A DNA stretch of 64,000 nt, taken from NCBI GenBank assembly GCA_038131695.1, contig JAYPQA010000014.1, positions 1 to 64,000 of the forward strand, read 5' to 3'. The notes under the pieces are model-generated. The model saw only the letters and a program-made list of their open reading frames with translations. It made no database searches and was not told the DNA's origin. Source of the stretch: JADHLK01 sp038131695. GTDB lineage: Bacteria; Pseudomonadota; Alphaproteobacteria; Puniceispirillales; Puniceispirillaceae. The position numbers were made by a program, and so were the translations under genes. Within the stretch, counting starts at the first letter, position 1. The number at the start of each line of letters is the position of its first letter. This document shows, one piece after another, positions 26,357 to 34,993 of this stretch.

Positions 26357-27298
26357 ATGGCTGAAATCATCAACTGGACGCTGGGAGACGCACCGCGCAG
26401 CACCGGCCCGCTGGTCGCGGCCATCGGTAATTTTGACGGGGTTCACAAGGGCCACCAGCAGCTGATCGCAAAAGCCTGCCAGCTGGCCGCAGAGCAGCCG
26501 GGCAGCCAGCCCGCCGTGCTGACTTTCAGCCCGCATCCGCGCAGCTGGTTCCGGCCCACGGACACGCCGTTCCTGCTGGCGGATGAGATAGTGAAAAACC
26601 GGCTGCTGGCAGAGGCGGGCGCGGCCCACATCATCCATGTGACCTTCAACAAGGCCCTGCAACAGACCGAAGCCAGCGATTTTGCCAGCCAGGTCCTGCA
26701 ACCGCTACAAATCAGCCATCTGGTTGGCGGGGAGGATTTTGCCTTTGGCAAGGGGCGGTCCGGCACGCTGGCCAGCCTGGGCGAGAGCGTGGCGGTCACG
26801 GCCATGCCGCTCTTGACAGATGAAAATGGCGCGGTGATTTCCTCCAGCCGTATCCGGGCGGCTCTGCAAGCGGGCCAGCCGGCACAGGCTGCAGAGATGC
26901 TGGGCAGGCCGCCGGTTCTGGCTGGCGAAGTCCTGCATGGTGATCAGCGTGGCCGCCAGCTGGATTTTCCCACCGCCAATATCCAGCTGGGCGCGTTCCA
27001 GCATCCGGCCTATGGTGTCTATGCGATTATGGCGGAATGTGAGGGTGTGGCTGGTTCCTTCGCCGGGGTGGCCAATATTGGCAAGCGTCCGACCTTTGCC
27101 GATCGCGGCGTGCTGGCCGAAGCGCATCTGTTTGATTTTGATCAGGATATTTATGGCAAAAGGCTGGAAATTCAGCTAAAGGCCTTTGTGCGCCCGGAAC
27201 AGAAATTTACCTCGCTGGACTCGCTGCGCGCGCAAATAGCAGCAGATGCGGCACAGGCAAAAGACTATTTGGGCTTGCAGGCGCGATCACGGGCCTGA
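26357..27298 (+). CDS. ribF: Bifunctional riboflavin kinase / FAD synthetase
   Basis: RibF phosphorylates riboflavin to FMN and adenylates FMN to FAD. The N-terminal nucleotidyltransferase half has GNFDGVHKGHQQLI (about 23-36) and GEDFAFGKGRSG (about 125-136), then ISSSRIRAAL. The C-terminal kinase half has GRQLDFPTANIQL (about 197-209) and the Asn/Thr metal site, then YGVYAI. The 313-residue length is normal. AAAAGG precedes the start. No FMN riboswitch is visible in the upstream 247 bases, which otherwise look empty. It precedes ileS by 54 bases, a common bacterial order (ribF-ileS-lspA). Confidence 0.95.
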   Translation: MAEIINWTLGDAPRSTGPLVAAIGNFDGVHKGHQQLIAKACQLAAEQPGSQPAVLTFSPHPRSWFRPTDTPFLLADEIVKNRLLAEAGAAHIIHVTFNKALQQTEASDFASQVLQPLQISHLVGGEDFAFGKGRSGTLASLGESVAVTAMPLLTDENGAVISSSRIRAALQAGQPAQAAEMLGRPPVLAGEVLHGDQRGRQLDFPTANIQLGAFQHPAYGVYAIMAECEGVAGSFAGVANIGKRPTFADRGVLAEAHLFDFDQDIYGKRLEIQLKAFVRPEQKFTSLDSLRAQIAADAAQAKDYLGLQARSRA

Positions 27299-27352
27299 TC
27301 AGGCAATAGCTGGCCGGGGGCTGCTCCCCTTGCCAAAGGACTGGTTAAGAAG

Positions 27353-30109
27353 ATGAATTATAAAGAAACTGTTTTCCTGCCGAAGACTGATTTTCCGATG
27401 CGGGGCGGCTTGCCGAAAAAAGAGCCGGAAATCCTGCAACGCTGGCAGGATATGGATCTGTATGGAAAATTGCGCGCTGCCCGCAAGGGGCGTGAGAAAT
27501 TCGTGCTGCATGATGGCCCGCCCTATGCCAATGGCCAGCTGCATATCGGCCATGCGCTGAACAAGATTCTAAAAGATGTGATCAACCGCTCCCAATCCAT
27601 GCTGGGCAAGGATGCCAATTATGTGCCGGGCTGGGATTGTCATGGCTTGCCGATTGAATGGAAGATTGAGGAAAGCTACCGCAAGAAGGGCAAGGACAAG
27701 GATCAGGTGCCGATCAGCGAATTCCGCCAGGAATGCCGCGAATTTGCCGAACATTGGATGCGGGTTCAGTCTGCTGAGTTCCAGCGTCTCGGCGTGCTGG
27801 GTGACTGGGCAGACCCCTATGTCACCATGCAATATCAGGCCGAAGCAACCATCGCTGCGGAAATCGGCAAGTTTTTGATGCAGGAAAGCCTCTATCGCGG
27901 GGCCAAGCCGGTCATGTGGTCGCCGGTGGAAAAAACCGCGCTGGCTGAGGCTGAGGTGGAATATGCCGATCACAAATCGGTGACCATCTATGCGAAATTT
28001 GCGCTGACCAGCACGCCGCTGGCCGAATTGGAAGGGGCGGCGGTGCTGGCCTGGACAACCACCCCCTGGACGATGCCGGGCAACCGCGCCCTGGCCTATG
28101 GTGAGGATATAGATTATCTGGCCCTGCGCGTGGATCAGCCCGCTGAAGGGGCGCTGGTGCGGGCAGGTGAGGTGTTCTTGCTGGCCGAAGCCTTGCTGGA
28201 GGAGACCAAAAAGGGCTGCGGCATTGAAGAGGCCAGCGTGATCGCCCGCTGCAAGGGGCGCGATCTGGCCGGGGCCGTTGCCGCCCATCCGATGGCCGGA
28301 CAGGGCTATGATCATCCGGTGCCGCTGCTGGCTGGTGATTATGTCACCACTGAACAGGGAACCGGCTTTGTGCATATTGCCCCGGGCCACGGCCCGGAAG
28401 ATTATGAGCTGGCCCATCTCGGCCACGGGATTGAGGTGCCGGACACGGTCGCTGAAGATGGTTATCTGATGGATCACCTGCCGGTTTTTGCCGGTCTTCA
28501 TGTGCTGCGCGATAATCAGAAGATTGCTGAGATCATGGCAGAACATGGCGGGCTGGCCGGTATTGGCAGCCTGACCCATTCCTATCCGCATAGCTGGCGC
28601 AGCCATGCCCCGGTGATCTGGCGCAATACGGCGCAATGGTTTATTTCCATGGAAAGCCACGGCTTGCGGGACAGCGCGCTCAAAGCCCTGTCGCAAACGC
28701 AATTCTACCCGCCTTCCGGCCAGCGCCGTCTCTCCTCCATGATAGAGCACAGGCCGGATTGGTGCCTGTCGCGCCAGCGCGCCTGGGGCGTGCCTATCCC
28801 GGTCTTTGTGCATAAGGCCAGCGGCCAGCCGCTGCGCGATCAGGCGGTGGTGGACCGGATTGCCGCCGCCTTTGCCGAGGAAGGCTGTGATGTGTGGTTC
28901 ACGGCTGATCCGGCCCGTTTCCTGGGCCCGGACTATGATCCGGCGGACTATGAACAGGTGCGTGATATTGCCGATGTCTGGTTTGATTCCGGCTCAACCC
29001 ATGCCTTTGTTCTCGAAGCAAGAGAGGATTTGCAAAGCCCGGCGGACCTCTATCTGGAAGGCTCAGACCAGCATCGCGGCTGGTTTCATTCCTCGCTGCT
29101 GCAATCTTGCGGCACTCGCGGGCGCGCCCCTTACAAGGGCGTTCTGACACACGGCTTTGTGCTGGATGAGCAGGGCCGCAAAATGTCCAAATCGCTGGGC
29201 AATGTGATCGCCCCACAAAAAATCATTGAACAGAATGGGGCCGATATTCTGCGCCTCTGGGTGGTCAGCTCTGATTATTATGATGATTTGCGGATCGGGC
29301 CGGAGATTCTGCAACGCCAGACCGACCATTATCGCCGGATTCGCAATACGCTGCGCTATTTGCTGGGCGCGCTGGATGGCTATGACAAGGGGCAGGAAAA
29401 AATCGACCCCGCGGCCATGCCGGAGCTGGAAAAATGGGTGCTGGCGCGGCTGGCTGCGCTGGATACAGAGATTCGGGAGAAAACCGAAGCCTATGATTTC
29501 CATGGTATTTTCACGAGCCTGCATGATTTCTGCAATGCGGATTTGTCGGCCTTTTATTTTGATGTGCGCAAAGACCGGCTTTATTGCGACAGCCCGTCTG
29601 ATCCCGCCCGCATCGCCACCCGTCAGGTGATGGATGAGATTTTCCAATGCCTGTGCAGCTGGATAGCCCCTATCCTGTGCTTTACCGCGGATGAGGCCTG
29701 GCTGGCCTATAGCGGCGATGCCGGGGGGTCTGTCCATTTGCAGGAATATCATCCGGTGCCAGAGGCCTGGCAGGATGCCGGGCTGCTGGCCAAATGGGAG
29801 CAAATCCGCACCCTGCGCGGAGCTGTGATGGCGGCGCTGGAAGAGGCGCGCAATGAGGGGCTGATCGGCGGCTCGCTGCAAGCTGAGATGCAGCTGGAGC
29901 TGGCGGCAGAAACGCTGGATTTGCTGGCTGGCCAGGATTTGCCGGCCTTGTTCATCACCTCATCTGTCAAGGTGGAAAAGGCAGCTGTGCAAAAAATCAC
30001 GGTCGGGCGGGCCAGCGGCGGCAAATGCGCCAGATGCTGGAAAACAGACCCGGTTGTTACCTCTGATGAGGGGATTTGCCAGCGCTGTGATGAGGTGGTC
30101 AACCGGTGA
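27353..30109 (+). CDS. ileS: Isoleucyl-tRNA synthetase
   Basis: A 918-residue class I synthetase. HIGH stands at about residues 64-67 in PPYANGQLHIGHALNK, and KMSKS at about 610-614 in GRKMSKSLGNV. The editing domain lies between (LAWTTTPWTMPGNRALAYG; EQGTGFVHIAPGHGPEDY). The C-terminal zinc finger is complete, with CARC (about 891-894) and a second pair in GICQRCDEVV. This is the bacterial (type 1) form, sensitive in principle to mupirocin-type inhibitors. The 3' end overlaps lspA. Confidence 0.97.
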   Translation: MNYKETVFLPKTDFPMRGGLPKKEPEILQRWQDMDLYGKLRAARKGREKFVLHDGPPYANGQLHIGHALNKILKDVINRSQSMLGKDANYVPGWDCHGLPIEWKIEESYRKKGKDKDQVPISEFRQECREFAEHWMRVQSAEFQRLGVLGDWADPYVTMQYQAEATIAAEIGKFLMQESLYRGAKPVMWSPVEKTALAEAEVEYADHKSVTIYAKFALTSTPLAELEGAAVLAWTTTPWTMPGNRALAYGEDIDYLALRVDQPAEGALVRAGEVFLLAEALLEETKKGCGIEEASVIARCKGRDLAGAVAAHPMAGQGYDHPVPLLAGDYVTTEQGTGFVHIAPGHGPEDYELAHLGHGIEVPDTVAEDGYLMDHLPVFAGLHVLRDNQKIAEIMAEHGGLAGIGSLTHSYPHSWRSHAPVIWRNTAQWFISMESHGLRDSALKALSQTQFYPPSGQRRLSSMIEHRPDWCLSRQRAWGVPIPVFVHKASGQPLRDQAVVDRIAAAFAEEGCDVWFTADPARFLGPDYDPADYEQVRDIADVWFDSGSTHAFVLEAREDLQSPADLYLEGSDQHRGWFHSSLLQSCGTRGRAPYKGVLTHGFVLDEQGRKMSKSLGNVIAPQKIIEQNGADILRLWVVSSDYYDDLRIGPEILQRQTDHYRRIRNTLRYLLGALDGYDKGQEKIDPAAMPELEKWVLARLAALDTEIREKTEAYDFHGIFTSLHDFCNADLSAFYFDVRKDRLYCDSPSDPARIATRQVMDEIFQCLCSWIAPILCFTADEAWLAYSGDAGGSVHLQEYHPVPEAWQDAGLLAKWEQIRTLRGAVMAALEEARNEGLIGGSLQAEMQLELAAETLDLLAGQDLPALFITSSVKVEKAAVQKITVGRASGGKCARCWKTDPVVTSDEGICQRCDEVVNR

Positions 30110-30617
30110 TCCAGACCCGCTCCACCAAACGCTTTTGAGCTTGGCAGGCGCGGTTCTGCTGGTGGATATCGTGACCAAGCAATGGATGTTGTGGCTGATT
30201 TTTGATCCGCCCCGCATTATCGAGGTGACGCCCTTTTTCAATCTGGCCCCGGTCTGGAATCCGGGGGTCAGCTTTGGCGTGCTGGCGGGCCATCCGCTGC
30301 TGGTCAAGATAGCGGTGCCGCTGTTGGCACTGGCGGTTATCTGGTGGCTGTGGCGCCAGCTGCCCGGCCTTGGCCGCTGGCAGCAGCTGGCTGCCGGGCT
30401 GATAGCAGGCGGGGCGATTGGCAATGTGATTGACAGGCTGGTCTATGGCCGGGTAGTTGATTTTGTTGATCTGCATCTGGCAGGCTGGCACTGGCCGGCC
30501 TTTAATGTGGCAGACAGCGCGTTGTCTATCGGGGTGGTTCTGTGGTTATATGAGGCGATAGCCGGAGCCAGAACTCCGCCGCAAGACCGGGATGGCCAAA
30601 CAGGCCAAACAGGCTGA
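30090..30617 (+). CDS. lspA: Lipoprotein signal peptidase (signal peptidase II)
   Basis: LspA removes the signal peptide of lipid-modified prolipoproteins at the inner membrane. Four hydrophobic helices carry the conserved blocks VTKQWM, WNPGVSFG, GGAIGNVIDRLVYGRVVDFVD (catalytic Asp in NVIDR) and WPAFNVADSAL (second catalytic Asp in VADS). I choose ATG 30090, overlapping the end of ileS by 20 bases, giving 175 residues; an ATG further upstream (30054) is also in frame. The 3' end is built of copies of AAACAGGCC that encode a Gly-Gln-Thr tail. A likely client lipoprotein is encoded next. Confidence 0.93.
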   Translation: MRWSTGDPDPLHQTLLSLAGAVLLVDIVTKQWMLWLIFDPPRIIEVTPFFNLAPVWNPGVSFGVLAGHPLLVKIAVPLLALAVIWWLWRQLPGLGRWQQLAAGLIAGGAIGNVIDRLVYGRVVDFVDLHLAGWHWPAFNVADSALSIGVVLWLYEAIAGARTPPQDRDGQTGQTG

Positions 30618-30649
30618 ACAGGCTAAGGCCGAGAAACAGGAGAGTGGGA

Positions 30650-31168
30650 ATGCAGCATAAACAGGTCACGATTCTGATAGGTCTGGCAGCCGCCTTGCTG
30701 TCTGGCTGTTCTGATTTCCGCCAGGCCATCGGCACGGAAAAATCGGCCCCGGATGAGTTTCAGGTGGTGGTGCGCCCGCCGCTTTCCTTGCCGCCTGATT
30801 TCAAGCTGCGGCCCAATTCCGAAAATCTGCAAACAGCGGCCAGCACCGCCCCGGAGGCGCGCAATCTGGCCCGCAGCCTCTTGGAACAGCGTAATACCAG
30901 CCTTGCCGGCTATGAGGATTTGTTCCAGCTCTCTTCGATTGAGCCGGATATCCGCCGCAAGGTGGATGAGGAAACCGCCGGTATCCGGTTTGAGCGGCGC
31001 CTGCCCTTGCAGATTATTTTTGGCGGCCTGCCCGATGTCGGCCCGGTGCTGGATCAGATGGCAGAGGATCGCCGCCTGCGCACCAACAGATTGCAGAAAA
31101 GAGCACTCAATGAGGGGGCAACCCCGGCGATTGACGGGGTATTGGGCGATCCGGTGAAGGTTCGCTAA
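30650..31168 (+). CDS. DUF3035-type lipoprotein
   Basis: A 172-residue predicted lipoprotein. A short signal ends in the lipobox LLSGC (Cys at residue 20). The mature part begins with PDEFQVVVRPPLSLPPDFKLRP, cut here to PDEFQVVVRPPLSLPPDF, the hallmark of DUF3035 proteins of alphaproteobacteria. The remainder is charged and helical. Function is unknown. AGGAGAG stands seven bases before the ATG. It lies 32 bases after lspA and 10 bases before mutL, so all three are probably one transcript. Confidence 0.88.
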   Translation: MQHKQVTILIGLAAALLSGCSDFRQAIGTEKSAPDEFQVVVRPPLSLPPDFKLRPNSENLQTAASTAPEARNLARSLLEQRNTSLAGYEDLFQLSSIEPDIRRKVDEETAGIRFERRLPLQIIFGGLPDVGPVLDQMAEDRRLRTNRLQKRALNEGATPAIDGVLGDPVKVR

Positions 31169-31178
31169 GGGGTGGCAG

Positions 31179-33020
31179 ATGGCTGAAATCCGCCTGCTTC
31201 CAGACCATCTGATCAATCAAATAGCCGCCGGGGAGGTGATTGAACGCCCGGCTTCTGCCCTCAAGGAACTGGCAGAGAATGCGCTGGATGCCGGCGCCCG
31301 CCATATCAGCATCACCACAGAACGCGGCGGGCTGGATCGGATTATTCTGGCCGATGATGGCAGCGGCATGGATCGCCAGGCGCTGGAGCTTTGTGTCCAG
31401 CGGCACGCCACCTCAAAGCTGGCAGATGCCAATCTTTTCGATATTCATTCCTTTGGCTTTCGCGGGGAGGCCCTGCCCTCCATCGGGGCGGTGGCGCGGC
31501 TGGAAATCACCTCTGCTACCCAAGGGGCTGAGCATGGCTGGCAGATAGAGGTGGATCAGGGCCGGGTCAGCAAGCCGAAACCAGCTGCAAGCGAGCGCGG
31601 CACGCGGGTGGTCATCTCTGATTTGTTCGGCTCCACCCCGGCGCGGCTGAAATTCATGAAAACAGATCGCACCGAGGCGGGCTGGTCGCTGGAGGTGATA
31701 AAAAAGCTGGCTATGGCCAACCCGCAGACCAGCTTTGAGATGGTTGAATCAGGCCGCAAGGTTCTGGATTTTCCGGCGCGCAGCCCGGATGAGCCGGGTC
31801 GGCGGGCGCGGCTGGCTGATATTATGGGGCGCAATTTTGCGGCTGAGGCGGTTGCCATAGAGGCCGGGCGCGAGGCGATCAGCCTGACCGGGCTGGCCGG
31901 GCTGCCGACCATGAACAGGCCGACGGCGGCCCATATCCATCTTTTTGTCAATCAGCGCCCGGTGCGGGATCGCCAGCTGATCGCGGCGGTGCGCGCCGCC
32001 TATGGTGATATGCTGATGCGCGGGCGCTATCCGGTGGTGGTGCTGTTTCTGGATGTGCCGCCGGATCAGCTGGATGTGAATGTGCATCCGGCCAAGGCTG
32101 AGGTGCGCTTTCGGGATGCCGGCTCGGTGCGCACCTTGCTGGTCGGGGCCCTGTCCTCGGCCCTGCGCGCTGCTGGCCATCAGGCAACGCTGGAAGGGGG
32201 CAGCGCGGCTCTGGCCCGTCTGGCAGCCGGGCGCAGCAGCGCGCAGGGCAGTGGGCAAGCCGGCGGGTATGGGCAATCTGTCTGGCAGGCCCGGCCATCG
32301 CAACCGCCCGGCCAGCTGCATGAACAGGCCGCCCGCTGGCAGGCCCCGCTGGCGGCAAGCGCAGATATGCTGGCAGACAGCCCGCCCGAAGCGCGCATCC
32401 CGGACCTGGCAGAAGATCAGCAGGCCGCCCAGCGCCAGACCCGGCTGGGGGCGGCCCGCGCGCAGCTGCATCGCACCTATATCATCGCCGAAACAGAAGC
32501 CGGCATCACGCTGGTCGATCAGCACGCAGCCCATGAAAGGCTGGTGATGGAGCAGATGAAAAAAGCGCTGGCAGAGGGCCAGCCTGCAGCCCAGATGCTT
32601 TTATTGCCGGAAGTGGTGGAGCTGCCGCCGGAGCAGGTTCAGCCTGTCAGTGCCATGCTGGAGAGTCTGGCCGGGTTCGGCCTGCAGGCAGAGCCATTTG
32701 GCGAGGCGGCCTTTCTGGTGCGCGAAACGCCAGCTGTGCTGGGCGAGGTGGATGCAGGCCAGCTGCTGCGCGATATTGGTGAGGAGCTGGCTGAGCTGGG
32801 TGGCAGTGCCTCTCTGGCTGAGCGGATTGAGGGCGTTCTGGCAACCGCGGCCTGTCATGGTTCGGTGCGGGCCGGCCGCCAGCTGAATGCCGAAGAAATG
32901 ACCCAGCTGCTGCGGGATATGGAAAACACGCCCGGCTCTGGCCAGTGCAATCATGGCCGCCCGACCTATATCCAGCTTTCCCTGGCAGAAATTGAACGGC
33001 TGTTTGGGCGGCGGGCCTAG
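31179..33020 (+). CDS. mutL: DNA mismatch repair protein MutL
   Basis: MutL couples MutS mismatch recognition to strand incision. The GHKL ATPase domain (1-330) has INQIAAGEVIERPASALKEL and the ATP-lid motifs ADDGSGM and GFRGEALPSI. A Pro/Ala-rich linker (about 350-420) leads to the C-terminal endonuclease domain with DQHAAHERLVMEQ (about 447-459) and the zinc-site block ACHGSVRAG and GQCNHGRPT. The metal-binding motifs say this is an endonuclease-active MutL, as in bacteria without MutH. The length, 613 residues, is normal. It shares its terminal CTAG with rsmD. Confidence 0.96.
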   Translation: MAEIRLLPDHLINQIAAGEVIERPASALKELAENALDAGARHISITTERGGLDRIILADDGSGMDRQALELCVQRHATSKLADANLFDIHSFGFRGEALPSIGAVARLEITSATQGAEHGWQIEVDQGRVSKPKPAASERGTRVVISDLFGSTPARLKFMKTDRTEAGWSLEVIKKLAMANPQTSFEMVESGRKVLDFPARSPDEPGRRARLADIMGRNFAAEAVAIEAGREAISLTGLAGLPTMNRPTAAHIHLFVNQRPVRDRQLIAAVRAAYGDMLMRGRYPVVVLFLDVPPDQLDVNVHPAKAEVRFRDAGSVRTLLVGALSSALRAAGHQATLEGGSAALARLAAGRSSAQGSGQAGGYGQSVWQARPSQPPGQLHEQAARWQAPLAASADMLADSPPEARIPDLAEDQQAAQRQTRLGAARAQLHRTYIIAETEAGITLVDQHAAHERLVMEQMKKALAEGQPAAQMLLLPEVVELPPEQVQPVSAMLESLAGFGLQAEPFGEAAFLVRETPAVLGEVDAGQLLRDIGEELAELGGSASLAERIEGVLATAACHGSVRAGRQLNAEEMTQLLRDMENTPGSGQCNHGRPTYIQLSLAEIERLFGRRA

Positions 33021-33578
33021 CTGGTCAGGCTGAGGAATATGCAGGGCGGCCATGCCATAGAGGCGGCGTTCTGCAAGCTGAAATCCGGCAGGCAAATCCA
33101 GCTCCTCACTCTTGCGCGTCTCGGCCATGATCAGGCTGGCCTGATGCAGGGACCCGGCTTTGCGGACGGCGGCCAGCCCGGCGGTGGTCAGCCCTTGATC
33201 ATACGGGGCATCCATCAGGAAAATATCAGCAGGCGGGCCCTCCCAGGGCGGTAATTTTTCGGCTGCCCCGGCGATCACCCGGCACTGATCGGCAAAATCC
33301 AGCCGCGCAATATTGCGCTGGAGGACAGCCAGAGCAGCCGCGTCCTGTTCGGCAAAAATGGCGGCGCCTGCCCCGCGCGAAAGCGCCTCCAGCCCCAGCG
33401 CGCCGGTCCCGGCAAACATATCCAGCACCACCGCCCCTTCCAGCCGCACGGCATAGCGCCCGCCGCTGAGAATATTGAACAGGGCGGCTCTGGTGCGCTG
33501 GGCCGTCGGCCTGACCGCCTTGCCGGCCAGCGGGCTAAGCTTTGTGCCGCGGCGGCTTCCGGCGATGATGTGCTGCAT
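33017..33578 (-). CDS. rsmD: 16S rRNA (guanine966-N2)-methyltransferase, probable frameshift at the 3' end
   Basis: RsmD methylates G966 of 16S rRNA. It opens with the family start IIAGSRRGTKLSPLAG and VRPTAQRTRAALFNIL, has the SAM-binding loop VLDMFAGTGALGLEALSRGA and the catalytic DAPY (in LMDAPYDQG). Family length is 180-190 residues, but the frame as given stays open far beyond, to 32601, antisense to mutL. Removing one C from the CCC complementary to 33044-33046 gives YGMAACIFLSLTS and a TAG at 33019-33017, on the same CTAG as the mutL stop. I set the end there by inference. Its start lies inside the 3' end of rluB. Confidence 0.82.
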
Positions 33579-34446
33579 TTTTTCCAGCCTTTTTTTCAGC
33601 CTTTTTCTGTCCGGCCTTCCGGTTGCCGGTTTTGCCTGCCGGGCCGGGCTGGCTTTTGGCCAGCCGCAGCCGCGGCGTGCTTTTCTTCTGGATAGGGCGG
33701 CCCAGACCCAGCTGATCCATCAAGCTGGCGGTCGGCACTTCTGCTACCGCTCCGGCCTCCAGCTTGCCCAGCATGAACGGGCCGTAGGAAAGCCGGATAA
33801 GGCGGCTGACCGGCCAGCCCAGATGCTCCATCACCTTGCGGATTTCCCGGTTTTTCCCCTCTCTGATAGAGATAGTCAGCCAGGCATTGCTGTTCATCTG
33901 GCTGTCGAGGCGCGCCAGCAGGCTGTCATAGCGAAACCCGTCAATTTCGATCCCGTCCTGCAAGGCTTCCAGCCTGGCTTCCTCTATCCGCCCATGCACC
34001 CGCACCCGGTATTTGCGCAGCCAGCCGGTTTGCGGCAGCTCCAGATGGCGGGCCAGCGCGCCGTCATTGGTCAGCAATAACAGCCCTTCTGAATCCATAT
34101 CCAGACGGCCCACCGAAACCAGTCGCGGCAGATTTTCCGGCAGCGCATCATAGATGGTCTGGCGGCCCTTTTCATCCTGATTGGAGACGATGAGACCGCG
34201 CGGCTTGTGATAGCGCCACAGGCGGGTCGGCTCCGTGCCGCCCAGCTTTTTGCCATCCACCAGAATCCGGTCCAGCGGACCAACGGTAAAGGCCGGGCTG
34301 TACAGCACCGTGCCATTGACCGAGACGCGCCCGGCTAGAATGATAGCCTCTGCCTCGCGGCGGGAACATAGACCGGATCGGGCCATGCGCTTGGCGATCC
34401 GCTCCTTTTCCCCGGCGGCGGCAAAATGAAAACCGGATTTTTCCAT
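33535..34446 (-). CDS. RluB-like 23S rRNA pseudouridine synthase
   Basis: A 303-residue RsuA/RluB-family enzyme. An S4 RNA-binding domain (about 13-60: RIAKRMARSGLCSRREAEAI, VNGTVL) precedes the synthase domain with the catalytic Asp motif GRLDMDSEGLLLLTNDG (about 109-125). Further family blocks are LRKYRVRV and REGKNREIRKVM. The C-terminal 60 residues are a Lys/Arg-rich tail (KKSTPRLRLAKSQ and KKAEKKAGKN), common in rRNA-binding members. Position 2605 of 23S rRNA is the usual RluB target, an inference here. I start at ATG 34446 as the domain begins soon after; an in-frame ATG at 34494 adds 16 residues. It overlaps rsmD by 44 bases. Confidence 0.88.
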   Translation of the reverse strand: MEKSGFHFAAAGEKERIAKRMARSGLCSRREAEAIILAGRVSVNGTVLYSPAFTVGPLDRILVDGKKLGGTEPTRLWRYHKPRGLIVSNQDEKGRQTIYDALPENLPRLVSVGRLDMDSEGLLLLTNDGALARHLELPQTGWLRKYRVRVHGRIEEARLEALQDGIEIDGFRYDSLLARLDSQMNSNAWLTISIREGKNREIRKVMEHLGWPVSRLIRLSYGPFMLGKLEAGAVAEVPTASLMDQLGLGRPIQKKSTPRLRLAKSQPGPAGKTGNRKAGQKKAEKKAGKNAAHHRRKPPRHKA

Positions 34447-34513
34447 AAATCTCACTTCTCGCACAAAGATTGGGCCTTGGCAAACCTGCTGCAATCAGGC
34501 TAGTGCTTGGTCT

Positions 34514-34966
34514 ATGACAGGCGAGGATCCAATGCAAGCAGCACTTGCGGCGGCCAGACAGGCGGCCGGGCGGGGGGAAGTGCCGGTCGGGGCGGTGATC
34601 ACCGGCCCGGACGGGGCGCTGCTGGCTGTTGCCGGGAACGAAACCGAAGCCCGCCAGGACAGCACCGCGCACGCCGAAATGCTGGTTATTGCCGCGGCGC
34701 AGGCCCGCATGGGATCAAAATATCTTGCCAAATGTGATCTCTGGGTGACGCTGGAGCCCTGTGCCATGTGTGCCGGGGCGATTGCGCTGGCCCGTATCAG
34801 GCGGCTCTATTACGGCGCGTCCGACCCCAAGGGCGGGGCGGTTGAGCATGGCCCGCGCCTGTTCAGCCAGCCCACCATCCATCATCGCCCGGATATTTAT
34901 GGCGGCCTGTCAGAGGCCGAAGCCAGCCAGCTGTTGCAGGATTTTTTTGCCGCAAGGCGGGGCTAG
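34514..34966 (+). CDS. tadA: tRNA-specific adenosine deaminase
   Basis: TadA converts A34 to inosine in tRNA-Arg(ACG). The 150-residue protein has the deaminase metal site HAE (about 53-55, in STAHAEMLVI) and PCAMC (about 83-87, in LEPCAMCAGAIALARI), and the RLYYGASDPKGGA loop. It is divergent from rluB with a 67-base gap. It ends 27 bases from the convergent purD. Confidence 0.95.
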   Translation: MTGEDPMQAALAAARQAAGRGEVPVGAVITGPDGALLAVAGNETEARQDSTAHAEMLVIAAAQARMGSKYLAKCDLWVTLEPCAMCAGAIALARIRRLYYGASDPKGGAVEHGPRLFSQPTIHHRPDIYGGLSEAEASQLLQDFFAARRG

Positions 34967-34993
34967 GCGCGGCCCTCTTGCCGCTCCGCCTTT

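Noticed and set aside
32601..33016. Long C-terminal extension of RsmD
   Set aside because: It would run antisense to the MutL C-terminal domain and more than double the part after the SAM domain. A single extra base near 33044 explains it better.
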